This document shows, in pieces, positions 53,801-64,000 of a DNA stretch of 64,000 nucleotides. The notes below the pieces were generated by a model, which ran no database searches, had not been told where the DNA came from, and saw only the letters and a list, made by a program, of their open reading frames with translations. The DNA lies in contig OY855909.1 of the NCBI GenBank assembly GCA_963693305.1, positions 1,648,501 to 1,712,500 of the forward strand. Direction: 5' to 3'. The translations under genes were made by a program, and so were the position numbers. The DNA is from Meandrina meandrites. Lineage: Eukaryota > Cnidaria > Anthozoa > Scleractinia > Meandrinidae. How positions within the stretch are numbered: position 1 is the stretch's first letter; each line of letters starts with the position of its first letter.

Positions 53801-56800
53801 CTTTAAAATCCTACTTTGATCCGATATCCTCAATTCTCAGCGTAATTAAATTAAAACGGCCAAGAAACTATAGAAATAAGTATTTGCATGGGGTTGATTT
53901 TGCTGTGCAAATATCACACGAAATGCGCTAAATGATTTAATGCATTACATGAGAGACACTGTGAGTGCAGAAACTAGGTTCTCCTTGTTGATAGATTGGT
54001 CGAAATGAAGAGTTTGATGCTATTCCAGGCCCACTGCTACGGAAGGTTAGTGTTTCTACTACCGGAGAGATTTCTGTAAGAAAAGTGTTTGTTTGGTTGT
54101 TTGTTTGCTCGCTTGCTTGTTTGTTTGTTTTTTTATTTGTTTGTTTTGTTTGTTTTGCTTTTTATTATGATCTTCAAACTTGCCTAGACAGTGTTTCAGA
54201 GAGGAAACCTCTTCTATATTTTCTAAAACAATCCTTAGTCAAGGAAATTTCTGCAAATTCTTGCCAATACTATGTTATATTCATAAAGATGAAATGTTCA
54301 TTTTGTCACGAGAGTGGGACAAAGAAACCTCCCAGATACTGGTTGGGCGCTCTAACTACTGAGCTACGAGAGACTCTTGGTGAGCCGGACCATTTACTAA
54401 GTTCATATGTGACACGCGTCCTGCATACTGCTGGGATCGGCAGTGTAGATAGCAACGTATGTCTAATAAATAATGAAGATGGTTAATTTTTTTACCAAAA
54501 ACATACTATCTTCATTATTTATTACACTATGTTACATTGTATCCTATTTTCCCACCTGTTATTTGCTGAAGATGAGCAAGTGCATGTGACAGATATTTTT
54601 TAATTCGTTTGATCTAATCTACACGTAATTTGTAAGGGACAAACTGAACACCTAGTTTTATTTCCAAGCCTCTCTAAAGCCGCTAGGCTGCGTTGCAGAC
54701 GAACTAAACCCAAGTAGCCCGGGGTTTAGTTTGTCTGCAACGCAGGGTATCAAGCTACTGGTGGAATTGATTGTCCAAACGTATAAATCAGTTTGATGGT
54801 TAATTGTTTTGCAGTACGTTGGTTACGCTAGAACTTACGTCAACCCCAAACTTACACCGGCAGCAGCAGAAGTATTGCAGGTGTAGTATTAATTCATTAA
54901 ATATTCGTGTTTATTGACTTTGTAGGACGAGTAGAATGTGGAGTTCTGTGTGTGACCCTTTTTCATTTACCCACGACCCCACAAGCCCCTAGCTTAAAAA
55001 GTATCCACTTCAATTTGTAGTGTATTCTGTGTAGCCGTTGCACTGGTGACTATTTCTGATCGAGCTGTTGTTTTTTGATAACAGAATTTTTACCTGGACT
55101 TGAGACGCCAGCACCACAGTGCAGATAGTACTCCCATCACCACCAGACAGCTAGAGTCGCTCATAAGACTCACACAGGTACAAAGCCTAGCTCGACAGCT
55201 CTGTTAGCCCGATAATGATGACACAAAATCAAGACGACCCTTCATTCTGACCACTAGCTGTGTTTGTAACACAGACTTCCCCCGAGGGAACTTTCATATG
55301 AAAGGGGCGGGGATGCTCGTTGGAAAATTCGAATTAAACCCCTGAGTTGTTCTCTTTTTACCCCTAAAAGATACCATATTTCATACTTGATCGCTGTAGA
55401 CTGCCAACTCAGTATAACAGTATTTCTTTATTTCTTCGTAAAATAAACAAGACCTTAACGGCTAAAAATATTTGCCACTGTGTCTTGAGCACCCTTAGCC
55501 CAAGTGGAACCAAAATTTACATTCCTTAGTGAAGGTGGGGGTGCGGGTGGGGGTGCAGTCACGAGTTTAACTTCTCGGCCACTTGGGTTCAGTTTCGATA
55601 GTCGGTTGAGAATTGTTGATCAGAATAGACACCCCAAAACGGCAGTTGAACAAGCAAATTGCATTTCGTGCACTTGCAAGTAAACTTGCGAGTCCGTTTG
55701 CCCACCGAACGCAAGTCTTTACGCAAGTTCGACTTGCGCCTTCGTTTTAAGCAAGCCCTGATTGGAGAGTCTGTTACCAGCGGTCCAGTTATATTAAAAA
55801 TATTGGGAAGATTTTCAGGGAAATTCTTCATAAAAAAGAGGTAGAATATTCCTGAAGCAATATATCATTCCATGTGGTTGTTTTATTTGTTCTTGTAGGC
55901 TCGAGCACGGTTGGAGATGTGCGAGAAGGCCAGCCAACAAGATGCTCAGGACGTGGTGGAGATTATGAAATACAGTTTGCTGGATACCTTCAGTGACGAT
56001 TTTGGTAACCTGGATTTCCAGCGGTCGCAGCATGGCTCCGGAATGAGTTCCAGAGCGCAAGTAAGTCTTGATATTATCACAAAAAAGCAAGGTGTGTTGC
56101 AATGCAAGTAAAATGATTTTACCTTCTTTTTTTTGTTTCAGTCCAAACGCTTTGTTGCTGAGCTGAGTCGCGTGTCAGAAAGGGAATACAATTCGCTTTT
56201 CACTCTTGAACAAATGAGGAGAATAGCGAAGGTAAATAAGCACTTGTCCTTAATTCCCAAAGTTTGCCAATGCTCATTACCCAAATTTCGGTCTGTGAAG
56301 TACTTCAGAAATACGCACTATTAAGTATGGATTTATAACCGGGGGGGAGGGGTTTTTATCCGTGGACAGGGTGTGTGTGTGGGGGGGGAGTAGGTGCTTA
56401 TGAGCATTATAAAACAAAACGTTTTGCAGTGATGTGTACGGAACGAATTGAGGGCAAATACAGAATTGGTATTGGCCTTTAGCTGGTTTCGAGGCTTAAA
56501 GTGCATATTGAGCAAAATTTGAAAAATTTCGGAAGTTTACAACATTTACCGTTTGAAATGCACGGTTCCAAAGTTTGAAACGCCTTACGAACGAATAAAG
56601 TTGTGCTATTTTGCCCTCAAAACTGGTCAAGGAAATGGGTTGAGTTTGCGGCGAAAATTCCATCTCTTGACGTCAATGTGTTGGAAACAAAAACAAATTT
56701 GAAGAATCTTACTATAGCATAATAAACAGTACCACGTGAACCTACTTCTCAATAGCTTTCATTCGAATGGTCACACGCTAGGATTTGGGTTAATCCACAG

Positions 56801-57067
56801 ACTTAAAAGTTAGAATCACCTTGTAAAGCATAATAAACAGTACCACATGAAAGTTCTGCTCGCTAGCTTTCATTTGAATGGTCACACATTAGGATTTCAT
56901 CTACAGTCTAACAGTGTAAGAAGTAATCCTTTGTTTTGCTCTCTTTATAGGACCTACGACTGCAGATTCGTAGCTTTGACGACTTTGTTTACTCGCTGAA
57001 CAATCAAGGGTTTTTACTTAAGAAGGGACCGAGAGTCTACCAGCTTCAAACCTCAAGCTGCCTGTGA
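38872..57067 (+). CDS. MCM8: DNA helicase MCM8, complete, 34 exons
   Basis: 837 aa (human about 840). Exons: 38872-38968, 39457-39492, 40153-40275, 41074-41156, 41916-41976, 42084-42172, 42600-42673, 43141-43196, 43958-44058, 44983-45024, 45211-45296, 45596-45678, 45808-45876, 46442-46575, 46768-46826, 47192-47222, 47354-47416, 47753-47821, 48877-48954, 49118-49190, 50066-50130, 50251-50294, 50397-50483, 51166-51199, 51369-51398, 51500-51555, 52152-52191, 53229-53300, 53995-54045, 54815-54880, 55085-55177, 55899-56060, 56142-56231, 56951-57067. MCM8 works with MCM9 as a hexameric helicase in homologous recombination and crosslink repair. Seen: RG-rich N-terminus ([18 protein letters not shown]), zinc motif CNLC..CSSVDC (exons 9, 11), Walker [10 protein letters not shown] (exon 18), Walker [10 protein letters not shown] (exon 21), arginine finger LLSRFDL (exon 24), and C-terminal winged-helix region ending [10 protein letters not shown]. 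All junctions are GT-AG and the frame closes. Introns carry many MITEs and a SINE. Confidence 0.97.
39149..39351. mobile_element. 203-bp MITE in MCM8 intron 1
   Basis: Ends GAGACCCTGCCAGGG and CCCTGGCAGGGCCTC are inverted; AATTAA flanks both sides as a likely target duplication. The interior repeats GTCGCTTGTCGGAATTT near both ends in direct orientation. Confidence 0.8.
40335..40740 (+). mobile_element. Repeat copy in MCM8 intron 3 (inverted copy at 46080-46436)
   Basis: It shares TAGTGGTTCACCCAAC, TTTGGATTGGAGTCATTA, CAGATGGTAGGG and AATTTTTTTCAACC with the reverse complement of 46080-46436 in intron 13. It is noncoding. The two copies in opposite orientation inside one gene could recombine. 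Confidence 0.75.
41229..41533 (-). mobile_element. Full-length tRNA-derived SINE in MCM8 intron 4
   Basis: On the minus strand the head (about 41533-41455) reads GGAGGCGCAGTGGCCTAATG..GGTTCGAGCCCTGG, with A and B boxes for RNA polymerase III. The body includes TTGGGCAAGATACTTTACTC and TGGGTACCGACAAATTTACT. It ends in CCTA tandem repeats (TAGG on plus at 41226-41241), a typical SINE tail. The body motif resembles the conserved core of widespread animal SINE superfamilies, from memory. Confidence 0.88.
41601..41905. mobile_element. Hairpin MITE with second TIR pair beside it, intron 4
   Basis: CCTTATTCGATGGTTTAA (41601) and TTAAACCATCGAATAAGG (to 41742) are perfect inverted ends; the interior pairs around CCCCGAAGGGG. 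Next to it TTTATTATTCCACTA and TAGTGGAATAATAAA (about 41747 and 41887) form another inverted pair. Confidence 0.75.
44245..44900 (+). repeat. Long C/T-only tract in MCM8 intron 9
   Basis: About 650 bp are almost entirely pyrimidine, built from CCCT, CCTT and CTTTCC words (for example CCCTCCCTCCCTCC). The long Ser/Pro/Leu frames on plus and Arg/Glu/Lys frames on minus are compositional artefacts. Such mirror-prone tracts can form triplex DNA. Confidence 0.95.
46080..46436 (-). mobile_element. Inverted copy of the intron 3 repeat, with poly-C
   Basis: Reverse complement of the 40335-40740 repeat. It contains an uninterrupted run of about 19 C at 46208-46226 and two CCCTAA units near 46335. Confidence 0.75.
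47485..47620. repeat. GTTGGTCA-type degenerate microsatellite
   Basis: Repeats of CAGT and GGTTGGTT words in MCM8 intron 17. Noncoding. Confidence 0.75.
47838..48012. mobile_element. Hairpin MITE in MCM8 intron 18
   Basis: AAATAAAGAAGCCTAAGCCA..GTTTTATACTGTCATAAAAC pairs with its complement ending 48012; inner arms AGAACAC.AG.GAAATGTAGA / TCTACATTTC. An AT-rich stretch follows to about 48730 with a related motif (GTTTTATACTCTGATAAAAC). Confidence 0.85.
49200..49766. mobile_element. Two palindromic MITEs of the 23237-23646 family, intron 20
   Basis: 49200-49356 is a half copy ending at GGTACACTTTTAATT, and 49357-49766 is a complete palindrome from AGCCATGTTCTAAACGAGCA to AGAACATGGCCAAT. Both match the element in gene A intron 2. 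A further inverted pair (GTATGGATTGGAGGGACAGC / TGTCCCTCCAATCCATAC) follows at 49789-49827. Confidence 0.85.
50484..51010. repeat. Degenerate tandem repeats, MCM8 intron 23
   Basis: Words such as CCATCTGCCACA, GTAGATTGTCCAT / GCAGATTGCCCAT, and CATGCA.TAGA recur about every 100-200 bp with much divergence. A 148-codon minus frame across it is not supported by any domain. Confidence 0.45.
51874..51945. mobile_element. Short hairpin, MCM8 intron 26
   Basis: TCTAAAGTGTCAGCCGTCTT..CTCGT pairs with ACGAG..AAGACGGCTGACATTTCAGA around a G-rich loop. Confidence 0.75.
52656..53067. mobile_element. Most complete copy of the 18780/31200 repeat family
   Basis: Bounded by TTAAAGGGGCTTTGTC and GTGACGTAGCTCCTTTAAAG, imperfect inverted ends, in MCM8 intron 27. 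About 410 bp, no frame. Confidence 0.7.
54442..54745. mobile_element. Two hairpins in MCM8 intron 29
   Basis: At 54442-54530, AATAAATAATGAAGAT pairs with ATCTTCATTATTTATT, with outer AGTGTA / TACACT. At 54688-54745, CTGCGTTGCAGAC.AACTAAACCC pairs with GGGTTTAGTT.GTCTGCAACGCAG. Confidence 0.75.
56706..56917. repeat. Two tandem ~115-bp repeats, MCM8 intron 33
   Basis: Both units contain AGCATAATAAACAGTACCAC and TAGCTTTCATT.GAATGGTCA. They differ at scattered positions, so the duplication is not very recent. G-rich runs lie upstream at about 56340-56388. Confidence 0.75.
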
Positions 57068-58223
57068 TTTACGGTGTAACCCGTCAAAACGTGAACGTTA
57101 AAATATTTCTGTAATTAAGCTATATTGACAAGATAAACCTACGAGAATACGCCACAACTGTAAGGGTTACTAATCGGCCGGGAAGAAATATACATAAACG
57201 CATGAATACGCATTAAATACGCATAAAAATTTTTTACCTGATATAAATCAATTATCAATCTGTACAAAGAAGACTCATCACAAAACAAAATGGTAAAAGG
57301 CCGTTTTGTACTGTGACATCACACTATATACAACGGCATTGCGAGGGAGGTCATAACTGACATTCCTGTACATATTTGCACCTTTGTCTTCAAATTAACG
57401 TTTCACGTAAAACTTATATGTAACACGAACGGCTTGATCGTCGAGTCAAAATATATACAAAAAATATCACAAAATTTGTTTTCAATGCTTTATTTTCTTT
57501 ATACGGCTGATTGTCAGGCACATAATCGGGGGCGATTTTGAGGCTCCGACACCGAGAACCGATATTTTTTTTTTTTTTGCCGGGTGGGACAAACTGTACG
57601 TCAGCAGCCTAGTACCCAGGCGTTCCCTTCCCGCTTACCGATTTGGCGAGAAATTTTGTGACGTCAACGAATGAGGCCAACCCGTTCCCAGGCCCTTATG
57701 TGAGCCTCGAGCTCGCCCAAGAGAGGAGGAAAAGCCTGGGGTCTAGAGTAATACGTCAGGTTTCTGAGCGGAGTTCTGAAGGCTTTAGACAAAAATGATA
57801 TGTATGTACCTTATTGTTGAGACCAAACCGATATATAAAGGACTGATTGCAACACATTTTTTCCAATGCTTTATTTTTATGTCACTGATTGTGAGGCACA
57901 AAATAATTACTAAGCATAAGCGAGGACAAAAGACGACTATCCTCTTCTTATCTTGGTTTATAAGCGATACCGAATCCCGCAACTACAGCAAGCAAAATTA
58001 AATCTACTGCCTCATCAGGTTTCTTCACTCTGGCCACTGGTCAGGTGCGCATACCAGCTGTGGTTCTGTTTCTGGAATTAAATAAGAAGGGAATTTCTTT
58101 ATGTGTCAAATGTTTTTTCTAATTAATGTGACCTTAAAGTGATTTGGCCCTGAAACTTCATCACTGATTCAACAGTTAACTGATCTCACAGCAAATTAAA
58201 ATTTCTTATTACTAGCTCATCAC
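57068..58223. other. Intergenic after MCM8, weak direct repeat
   Basis: I see no gene. TTCAATGCTTTATTTT..CTGATTGTCAGGCACA at about 57480 recurs as CCAATGCTTTATTTTT..CTGATTGTGAGGCACA at about 57865, an old direct repeat. Confidence 0.45.
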
Positions 58224-58940
58224 TTAAGGTTACCGTATACCTTCGCGGGTGTCTTTCGCGAAAAAAAATATTTGCGCACTATCTTAAACGCAACCACCAC
58301 AAACTGTATATCAGTACAAAGCTAATGAAATGCACTATTCGGTAAAAATTATTTTTCTTTGATTTTTTCTAATCGTAAGGAGAGTGCGTCCCAAAACGAC
58401 TGACGTCTACTTGAGCGAATTTATCGGGTATTGAATTAGACCGCACAATCAAAACTACTGCATTATATCAATCACAAGGCATCAATCTTGAAAACCGTGT
58501 GAGGCTTTGTCAATGTTCCTATTGGTTGCTTCGCAATTTTTCTGTCAATTTTGATGATCAAAAACTTACCGAAGCCTTTTACGACGAAGGCCATTGCGGG
58601 AGATCAATAACGAAAAACGGAAATCCCTCACACGGTTTTTCTGTTCGATGTCTTGGGCAACTTCGGGCCAAATTTCAAGGCAATCCGTCAAATTTACGTA
58701 CCCTATAAATTCGTTTAAAGCGAGCGCACTCGCGTAAAAACGAAATAGGTTTTTTTCGCTTCTAAAGGATTACAAACATTTCACGCCCTTGCTGCGCCAT
58801 ATGTCAACACTTTGGATACTCCCGATGCCGACAGCCAATAGAATGTCAGGACGTCCCACGAGACTACTGGTCTCGCGGGAAAGTAGTTGCACGCGTGACC
58901 ACAGCTCGTTTGATTTGAATTTGTCGGATTTGTTTCTAAA

Positions 58941-59055
58941 ATGCCGGGCAAGAGAAAAAGTTCAAAGAAAGGAAAAACTGCAACTTCGACGGTGGCGACG
59001 TCTGCATCTATCGATCCAAAAGAGCAGCTTCAGGCAGAAATGCGGTCGCTGGGGT
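58941..59055 (+). other. Possible captured Lys/Ser-rich first exon
   Basis: An ATG opens a 38-codon stretch (MPGKRKSSKKGKTATS, then SIDPKEQLQAEMRSLG) that is followed exactly by GTATGTCG, a good splice donor, after which the sequence becomes the Penelope-like fragment. It resembles a host first exon taken up by the transposon. On the minus strand at about 59440-59530 another Lys-rich stretch (KKKVFDDEWQKTLADSDK) may be a second captured exon. Neither source gene is recognised. Confidence 0.35.
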
Positions 59056-59361
59056 ATGTCGAAGTATATTATTTCTATCTGGAATATAAACAAAGACGGA
59101 GTCACGCAATTCATCGAACAAGCAAATAACCACCATCCGACTATCAAGTTTACGGCTGAAATATCCGAAACAGAAATAACGTTCCTGCCTTTCGTTACAC
59201 AATACCGTCCAACGATGCCTAACTTAAAACAAATACTCATGCAAAAGTGGCATTTAATCCAACAACAACCACGACTTAACGAGATATTCAAGGATCCCCC
59301 AATTGTTTCGTACAAAACGGGCAGATCCCTAAAAGATACACTCGTTCGAGCCAAACTCTAA
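59056..59361 (+). pseudogene. Penelope-like element RT fragment
   Basis: The frame reads FIEQANNHHPTIKFTAEISE, then jumps to PFVTQYRPTMPNLKQIL, QKWHLIQQQPRLNEIF and SLKDTLVRAKL before a stop. In Penelope-like retroelements these segments are widely separated, with the catalytic and thumb region first and the linker before the GIY-YIG endonuclease later, so a large internal part has been deleted in frame. It cannot be active. Family assignment is from memory of these motifs. Confidence 0.65.
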
Positions 59362-59883
59362 ACTGGGAATTACACGTGGATAGGAGTTGTGTGAGGCCTG
59401 TCACCCCGATTATCACTTTGTCACTATCGGCAAGAGTTTTTTGCCATTCATCATCGAAAACCTTCTTCTTCTTTTTCTTAGGGCCGGTTTTCTTCTTTAC
59501 TTTAACCAGGGACTTTTTTCTTTCTTTTTTTGTACATATAGGTGAAGTAAAGACCAACACAAGCGAAAACTTGGTGTGAATAAATCGCAAATTGCAAGCG
59601 TAAACAATAGGAAGGGACGCCACATGAAATGAAATACCCCGAATCTTTTGCCGCGAAAAACGTCACAGGAAGCCATGACGCTGACACATTTTAATTGGCT
59701 TATAACTCTCTGGCGGGTATATTGAGTTTCACTTGAAAAAACATTTTTGTTGATAACTCGCGCGCGTTTCAAGATTTTGAAATAATTTTTTTTAGAAAAT
59801 GAAGGGAGACTAGTAATGTTTAATTTGGCCGTAAAAAATTTTTTTAAAAAAAATCTACCCTTGAAGGTATACGGTAACCTTAA

Positions 59884-60186
59884 GAAGGCACCTCTACTTT
59901 CACTAATCTACAGTAAAACCGCTCAATATGTAACAATTTCTAGTAGCAGCAGTTTGGTTTTGGTTTTTCTAAATTGGGAAGTTTCAAGGAGGTTTTACTA
60001 GCCTATTACCTTCAAACGTGATCGGCAATAACTTAATAAAGAACGCCAAATCTCATAGGAACATTTTGAAATAAAAGATACAATATCCCCTCCCACCCCA
60101 CCAACAACACTCCCTACCACCGTCTATCATCAGGGTGCTGCTTTTTTTCTCCGATTAATTATAAAATTTTGAATCTATTTCTCACC
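59884..60186. other. Nothing recognised
   Basis: Spacer between the transposon and the 3' end of gene C. No domain-bearing frame, RNA or repeat is evident. It may include gene C 3' untranslated exons, since a GGTGAG donor-like site follows its stop codon. Confidence 0.4.
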
Positions 60187-63007
60187 TCAACGCAGGTAAA
60201 CAGCCAGCACATCTGCAACTCCGACGTTGTCTATGGTGTAAAAGGAAAAGGACTTTTTACAAGTGTAGGATATTATTACCAAACAGTAAAACGAAAAATG
60301 ATGTTTGTACATTGCAAAGAACTATCTCAAGAAAAACGCCGTAAAATGAAACAAAACTTTCGTATACGGTGCGTAAATAAAAGGTACCCCCTTTCCAAAG
60401 CCTACAGATGAAATGTCGCATCCCTTTACATGAATAAACTCCTTAAAATATCATTTCCCTTTGCCCTTTCCTATGATTCATTGTCAACTCATGAATGGAA
60501 AAATACCTTTGATATGCTGTAAATTTCACGACTAACCCAGTTCTTGGTTTTCTCACATCGGAGTTTCTTAGCTAACGTACATCTATAAGTCATGCGCCTC
60601 TACGCCCGCTCTATGTTTCGCTCTACGTTTCGCTTAGAAATTCTCTAAAAATTCGACACTTTCTTCGCGAACTTCGCGAACTAACTTACAAACTCATCAT
60701 AAAGTCAAAAAACTTGTTCCAAACAGAATGTCACGTGCACGCAAACTTGTTGGATTGCTAATTCTTATTGCGTACCCGGGTCGCACCCACGTGCACGCAC
60801 GAAAGACACGACGTATACCTGCAGCTTACAAAAAAGGTTCCTTCTTTGGGTGGAGCCTTTATGGGGAGTATCCCTCCCCCGGGACTGTAACTTGCTGAAC
60901 GATTCTGATTAGTATTGTTCTACTCACCGTACTCGCTCCAGTTGGTGAAAGTGGACAGCTTGCTGTACAGCACCACGTTACCGTTTGGCCAATCAGGCAG
61001 TAACCGCTTCTCCCAGTCACAGTGTGGCCCAGTGATCCCCATCCAGCCGGCATCGCCAGGACAGCCTCCGTAGTTTCTGTTGATGAAGAAGTTGCGATCG
61101 CTCAATCCTGCGATCGAAAAGGCGTTCCGTGGCTCGGATTTCACGTTATCCCAGGGACTTTTAGTCAGCTTGTCGACTGAGAACCAATTCAGCTTGTCTG
61201 ATCCCTGGGCGTTGAATTGCAGCTCCTTGACCGCAGTCGTTCCTTCATAAAGGACAACCCTTGCCTGTTAAAATCAAACATTCATTTCGCTCGCTTGTAG
61301 TAAACAGAGTAAATGAATCAGCCGAGACATTGTCGCTATGAAACAAACTCAAGGTAAGCACGGGAAAAGACCTCTTTGTTAGACCAACAGCGTATTATAG
61401 ATGCATAGTAACTGGCTCAACTTATGTTTGGCCAGTCCTGACTAGTATGCATCTCCTGAAGTACTTTAGCCATTATTTTATTGTATTCTTATTACCTCAG
61501 ACTTTTTGAAGTCACCCCACTTCAAAACGATCCTGTTCTTGTAGTCGTTGGGGTACTGATTAGTAACACCAAGAGCGGACATTTCGCCCTCAGCATATGT
61601 ATCACCTGAGTTGTAAGCGTCGAAAGCCCTCTTATCTGCTCCGCTAACTGCCTTGAAAACCAAGGTCCAGCCTAGTGAACAGAGGAGCAAAGCAGACCGT
61701 TAGAATATCAAACGTTTTCTACAATAAGGGCTGAGTAGTAGCGCTCGCTAGGTCTCACGGGAATTGCTCGCTACCCTTCTAGAGAACAACAGAACAAACA
61801 ACAGGAACAATGCCACTAGACCCAAAACAGTGGTAACTTCTACACTAGAGGACCAGTACAGTTACAAGTTTACGAAAGTTGCTACAATGCTGTAAAATAG
61901 ATGTTCTAGCAAATAGAAATTTAAGTGAACAGCATTAAAAACGGAGCATGGTCAATTTTCAACAATTTCTAAGGACATGCCCACAGCCAGACGTTTCTGA
62001 TATAAACCGAGGCAATTGAGAAGCCCTAAAGAAAGGGGGTCAAATTTCGAAGTCTAGACCCCGGAAATGCCATTTTTAGGTGATATCAGAAAACGAAACA
62101 CTTCTTTCATATTAACTTCTTAAGGGAACATGAAAAATTATTCCAGGATTTTGACCGATGCCTCGGTTCGCCTGCTACGGCCCTGAAGGAACGCGTTCAC
62201 TTCACTGTTTGCTATTTTGTTTCACGGATTAGTTGTGATCTGGCGGACATTATTCTTTCTACCCTGGGTTATAATTTTCTCGTACTTCCCTCGATTATGA
62301 TTGAAGCTAAGATAAAAGCAATACCATTATCAGTACTGAGTACTAATGCTAACCTCCGCCAGCCATGTCACAGTACACTTGAAATGCATCCCTCCTGTCT
62401 GTTTGCAAAAAGATAAAGCTGATAAGTTTATTGTACTCTGGTGCAAGCTAATTTACAAAAAACGTTACTTAAAACAGTTGAATATTACTGAAATCGTTTA
62501 TGGACAAGCTAAACTGACTGTCCTGCGATTCATTTGTTTGCTTTGTGAATTTGGTAGCACTTCAAGTTGCAACTGACGATCTTTTTTTAATTAACACCAC
62601 CTGACTGCTTAAAGAAAGGAAACTCACATCCATTTTTATGATATTTTCTCCCTCTCTCTCATAACTTGAAAAACATCCACGAAAAATGATCGGAGATAAG
62701 AAACCTCACCAGTCAAGGTGATATAGTAAACTCCATCAGCCGTTTGTCCTCCGTTGTCCAGAATGTCTTTACACGAAAAACCTGGGTTGCTCTTTGAGCC
62801 GAGTGGCACTTCAAACTGCAGAGTTTTATACTCCTGGCCATCACACATGAGCAATTTTCCGTCAGCCTGCTTTAACACACCGGCATTCTTGGAAGTGCAG
62901 TCGCACTTGTGTTCACGAACTTTGGGAGCACATTGGTTGCGCTCACCAGCGATTGTAAAGCACACCGTGCCGGTCATGATAATGCACAATATCGCCAGAT
63001 ATCTCAT
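60187..63007 (-). CDS. Gene C: diverged paralogue of genes A and B
   Basis: Exons on minus: 63007-62710, 62398-62354, 61671-61496, 61264-60928, 60230-60187 (900 nt, 299 aa). An in-frame ATG at 63052 would add 15 residues; 63007 was chosen because MRYLAILCIIMTGTVCFTIA then forms a normal signal peptide. The Cys motif is CDCTSKNAGVLK..LLMC; SCKDILDNGGQTADGVYYI opens the fibrinogen-like domain; exon 2 gives RRDAFQVYCDMAGG; exon 3 starts GGWTLVFKAVSGADK; exon 4 carries NFFINRNYGGCPGDAGW; exon 5 ends NVGVADVLAVYLR. Exons 2-5 are exactly 45, 176, 337 and 44 nt, as in A and B. Here the exon 4 donor is a strong GTGAGT, and read-through stops at TAG two codons later. Introns are short. Opposite strand and greater divergence indicate an older duplication. 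Confidence 0.82.
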
Positions 63008-63059
63008 GGTTAACCAATATCTGCCAAGAAACGTGGAGCGGTACGAGTTCATATTCAAT

Positions 63060-63462
63060 GCGTTAAGTTGGTTTGTCAGAGAAAAATAAGGACAATGTAG
63101 TTACAGGTTTTTGAAAATTAAACAAAATTAAAGAAAGCTAATAAATTACAGTTACTACATTAACGAAAGCGTCGAAAACGCGCACTCGAATTCCTTCTCA
63201 ACAGTGTTAGATGGTGAGCGATCGTACAGTCTGTGAATAAAAAAACTGTAGTACTAAACACACGCACTTGATGTTTTCCAGATGTTTTTATTTTCACGTG
63301 GCCATGGACTGCAGTTTCGTTATTTTCGCGTAGCGCTACACTGACTTTCGCGATAATTATACCAGCGAAAACTAATCTACATATTCTAAGTGTTGCGAAA
63401 ATAAAACAAATTAGGTTATTTAAAAAGGAAAGTTCCTATTGATATGGATAATGGCATATTAA
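63060..63462. other. Upstream region of gene C
   Basis: Presumed promoter side of gene C. No clear TATA box or CCAAT pair was found, and no similarity to the A/B promoter block is obvious by eye. Confidence 0.35.
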
Positions 63463-64000
63463 GGTGGTTCGACTGGGTTTTTTAGGGGCAACACCGCTCA
63501 AGTTTGAGAACTAACCAGACTGTCATTAACAATGCCATCGAAAAACTATCACCACAGCTGAATTAGGTAAAGATGAAAATTTGTTATGACCAGTGTTATT
63601 TTGGCATCGGAGTTGTCATAGCAACGTAATGACGTCATCACGTTTATCAATTTCGTTCGTATTGCTCGGCACCAGGAGGTTTTTTCGGAAATCGCTCAAG
63701 GGAGCATGTACCTCCTATACCTGCCTCAATGTTGGCAAAGTTTGAACAAATTCTGTGAGAGCGTTATCGAAATTTTTGGGGATGAAGTTTCGAGGGTCAT
63801 AAATACAGTAAAAAACATACTATTGAGATAATAGGGTAATATGTGAAGAACACGACGCGCTTTGGGAATGCAGTTTCATCTCATAGTAGTTTGATGCCAT
63901 TTAAAATTGTGTATACAAAATTATGGGGATCGCCACGACCGATTGCGAAAAAAACGGATTTGATGAGCGTGCATTCAGGTGCTCTTGTTGCCACTTTTGT
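63463..64000. mobile_element. Left end of a second TTAA-flanked element (truncated by window)
   Basis: TTAA at 63459-63462 is followed by GGTGGTTCGACTGGGTTTTT, an arrangement like the 58228 element but with different terminal sequence. The right end is beyond the window, so the assignment rests on one end only. No gene is seen in the 538 bp visible. Confidence 0.4.

Larger units (their letters stand above)
58228..59879. mobile_element. TTAA-flanked piggyBac-type non-autonomous element (1652 bp)
   Basis: TTAA at 58224-58227 and 59880-59883 flank the inverted ends GGTTACCGTATACCTTC and GAAGGTATACGGTAACC. A TTAA target and GGTTA-like ends fit the piggyBac superfamily. No piggyBac transposase is present. 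The cargo is a Penelope-like reverse-transcriptase remnant (59063-59361), a short Lys-rich open start before a GTATGT donor-like site (58941-59055), and an inner inverted pair AAAACCGTGTGAGG / CCCTCACACGGTTTTT (58491-58645). Confidence 0.8.

Overview
This window is nuclear DNA from an animal, most likely a stony coral or close cnidarian relative. The evidence is AT-rich DNA, genes split into many small GT-AG exons, a tandem family of secreted fibrinogen-like proteins resembling coral skeletal-matrix proteins, and a very high density of short inverted-repeat transposons and tRNA-derived SINEs. There is no bacterial gene organisation. All exon structures below were read by eye; reading frames and intron phases add up for every gene model given.

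Layout. 1-2.4 kb: a three-exon minus-strand gene for a small secreted TNF-domain protein. 2.5-14.8 kb: transposon territory with no host gene seen, made of hairpin MITEs, a 1.4 kb foldback (about 4653-6056) and an 8.7 kb giant inverted-repeat element (about 6049-14784) whose arms are largely minisatellite, with another foldback nested in its middle. 15.6-35.5 kb: two tandem, same-strand paralogues (genes A and B) of a five-exon secreted fibrinogen-like family, with repeat-filled introns and a duplicated promoter. 37.8-57.1 kb: an intronless TSNAX (TRAX) gene on the minus strand, divergent from a complete 34-exon MCM8 gene (837 codons plus stop); their start codons lie 245 bp apart. 58.2-59.9 kb: a non-autonomous transposon flanked by TTAA, carrying a Penelope-like reverse-transcriptase remnant. 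60.2-63.0 kb: a third, more diverged paralogue of the secreted family on the minus strand (gene C). A second TTAA-flanked element starts at about 63463 and runs off the window.

How the genes relate. MCM8 (recombination helicase) and TSNAX (C3PO nuclease subunit) are housekeeping nucleic-acid factors that probably share a bidirectional promoter. The three secreted proteins have one architecture (signal peptide, small Cys motif, truncated fibrinogen-like domain) and identical exon phases. In all three the last coding exon is only 44 nt and encodes a conserved tail around V-A-V/G-V-A-D-V-L-A-V. It is easily missed because exon 4 read straight through reaches a stop just past its splice donor. 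Expression, secretion and a role in the skeleton are inference.
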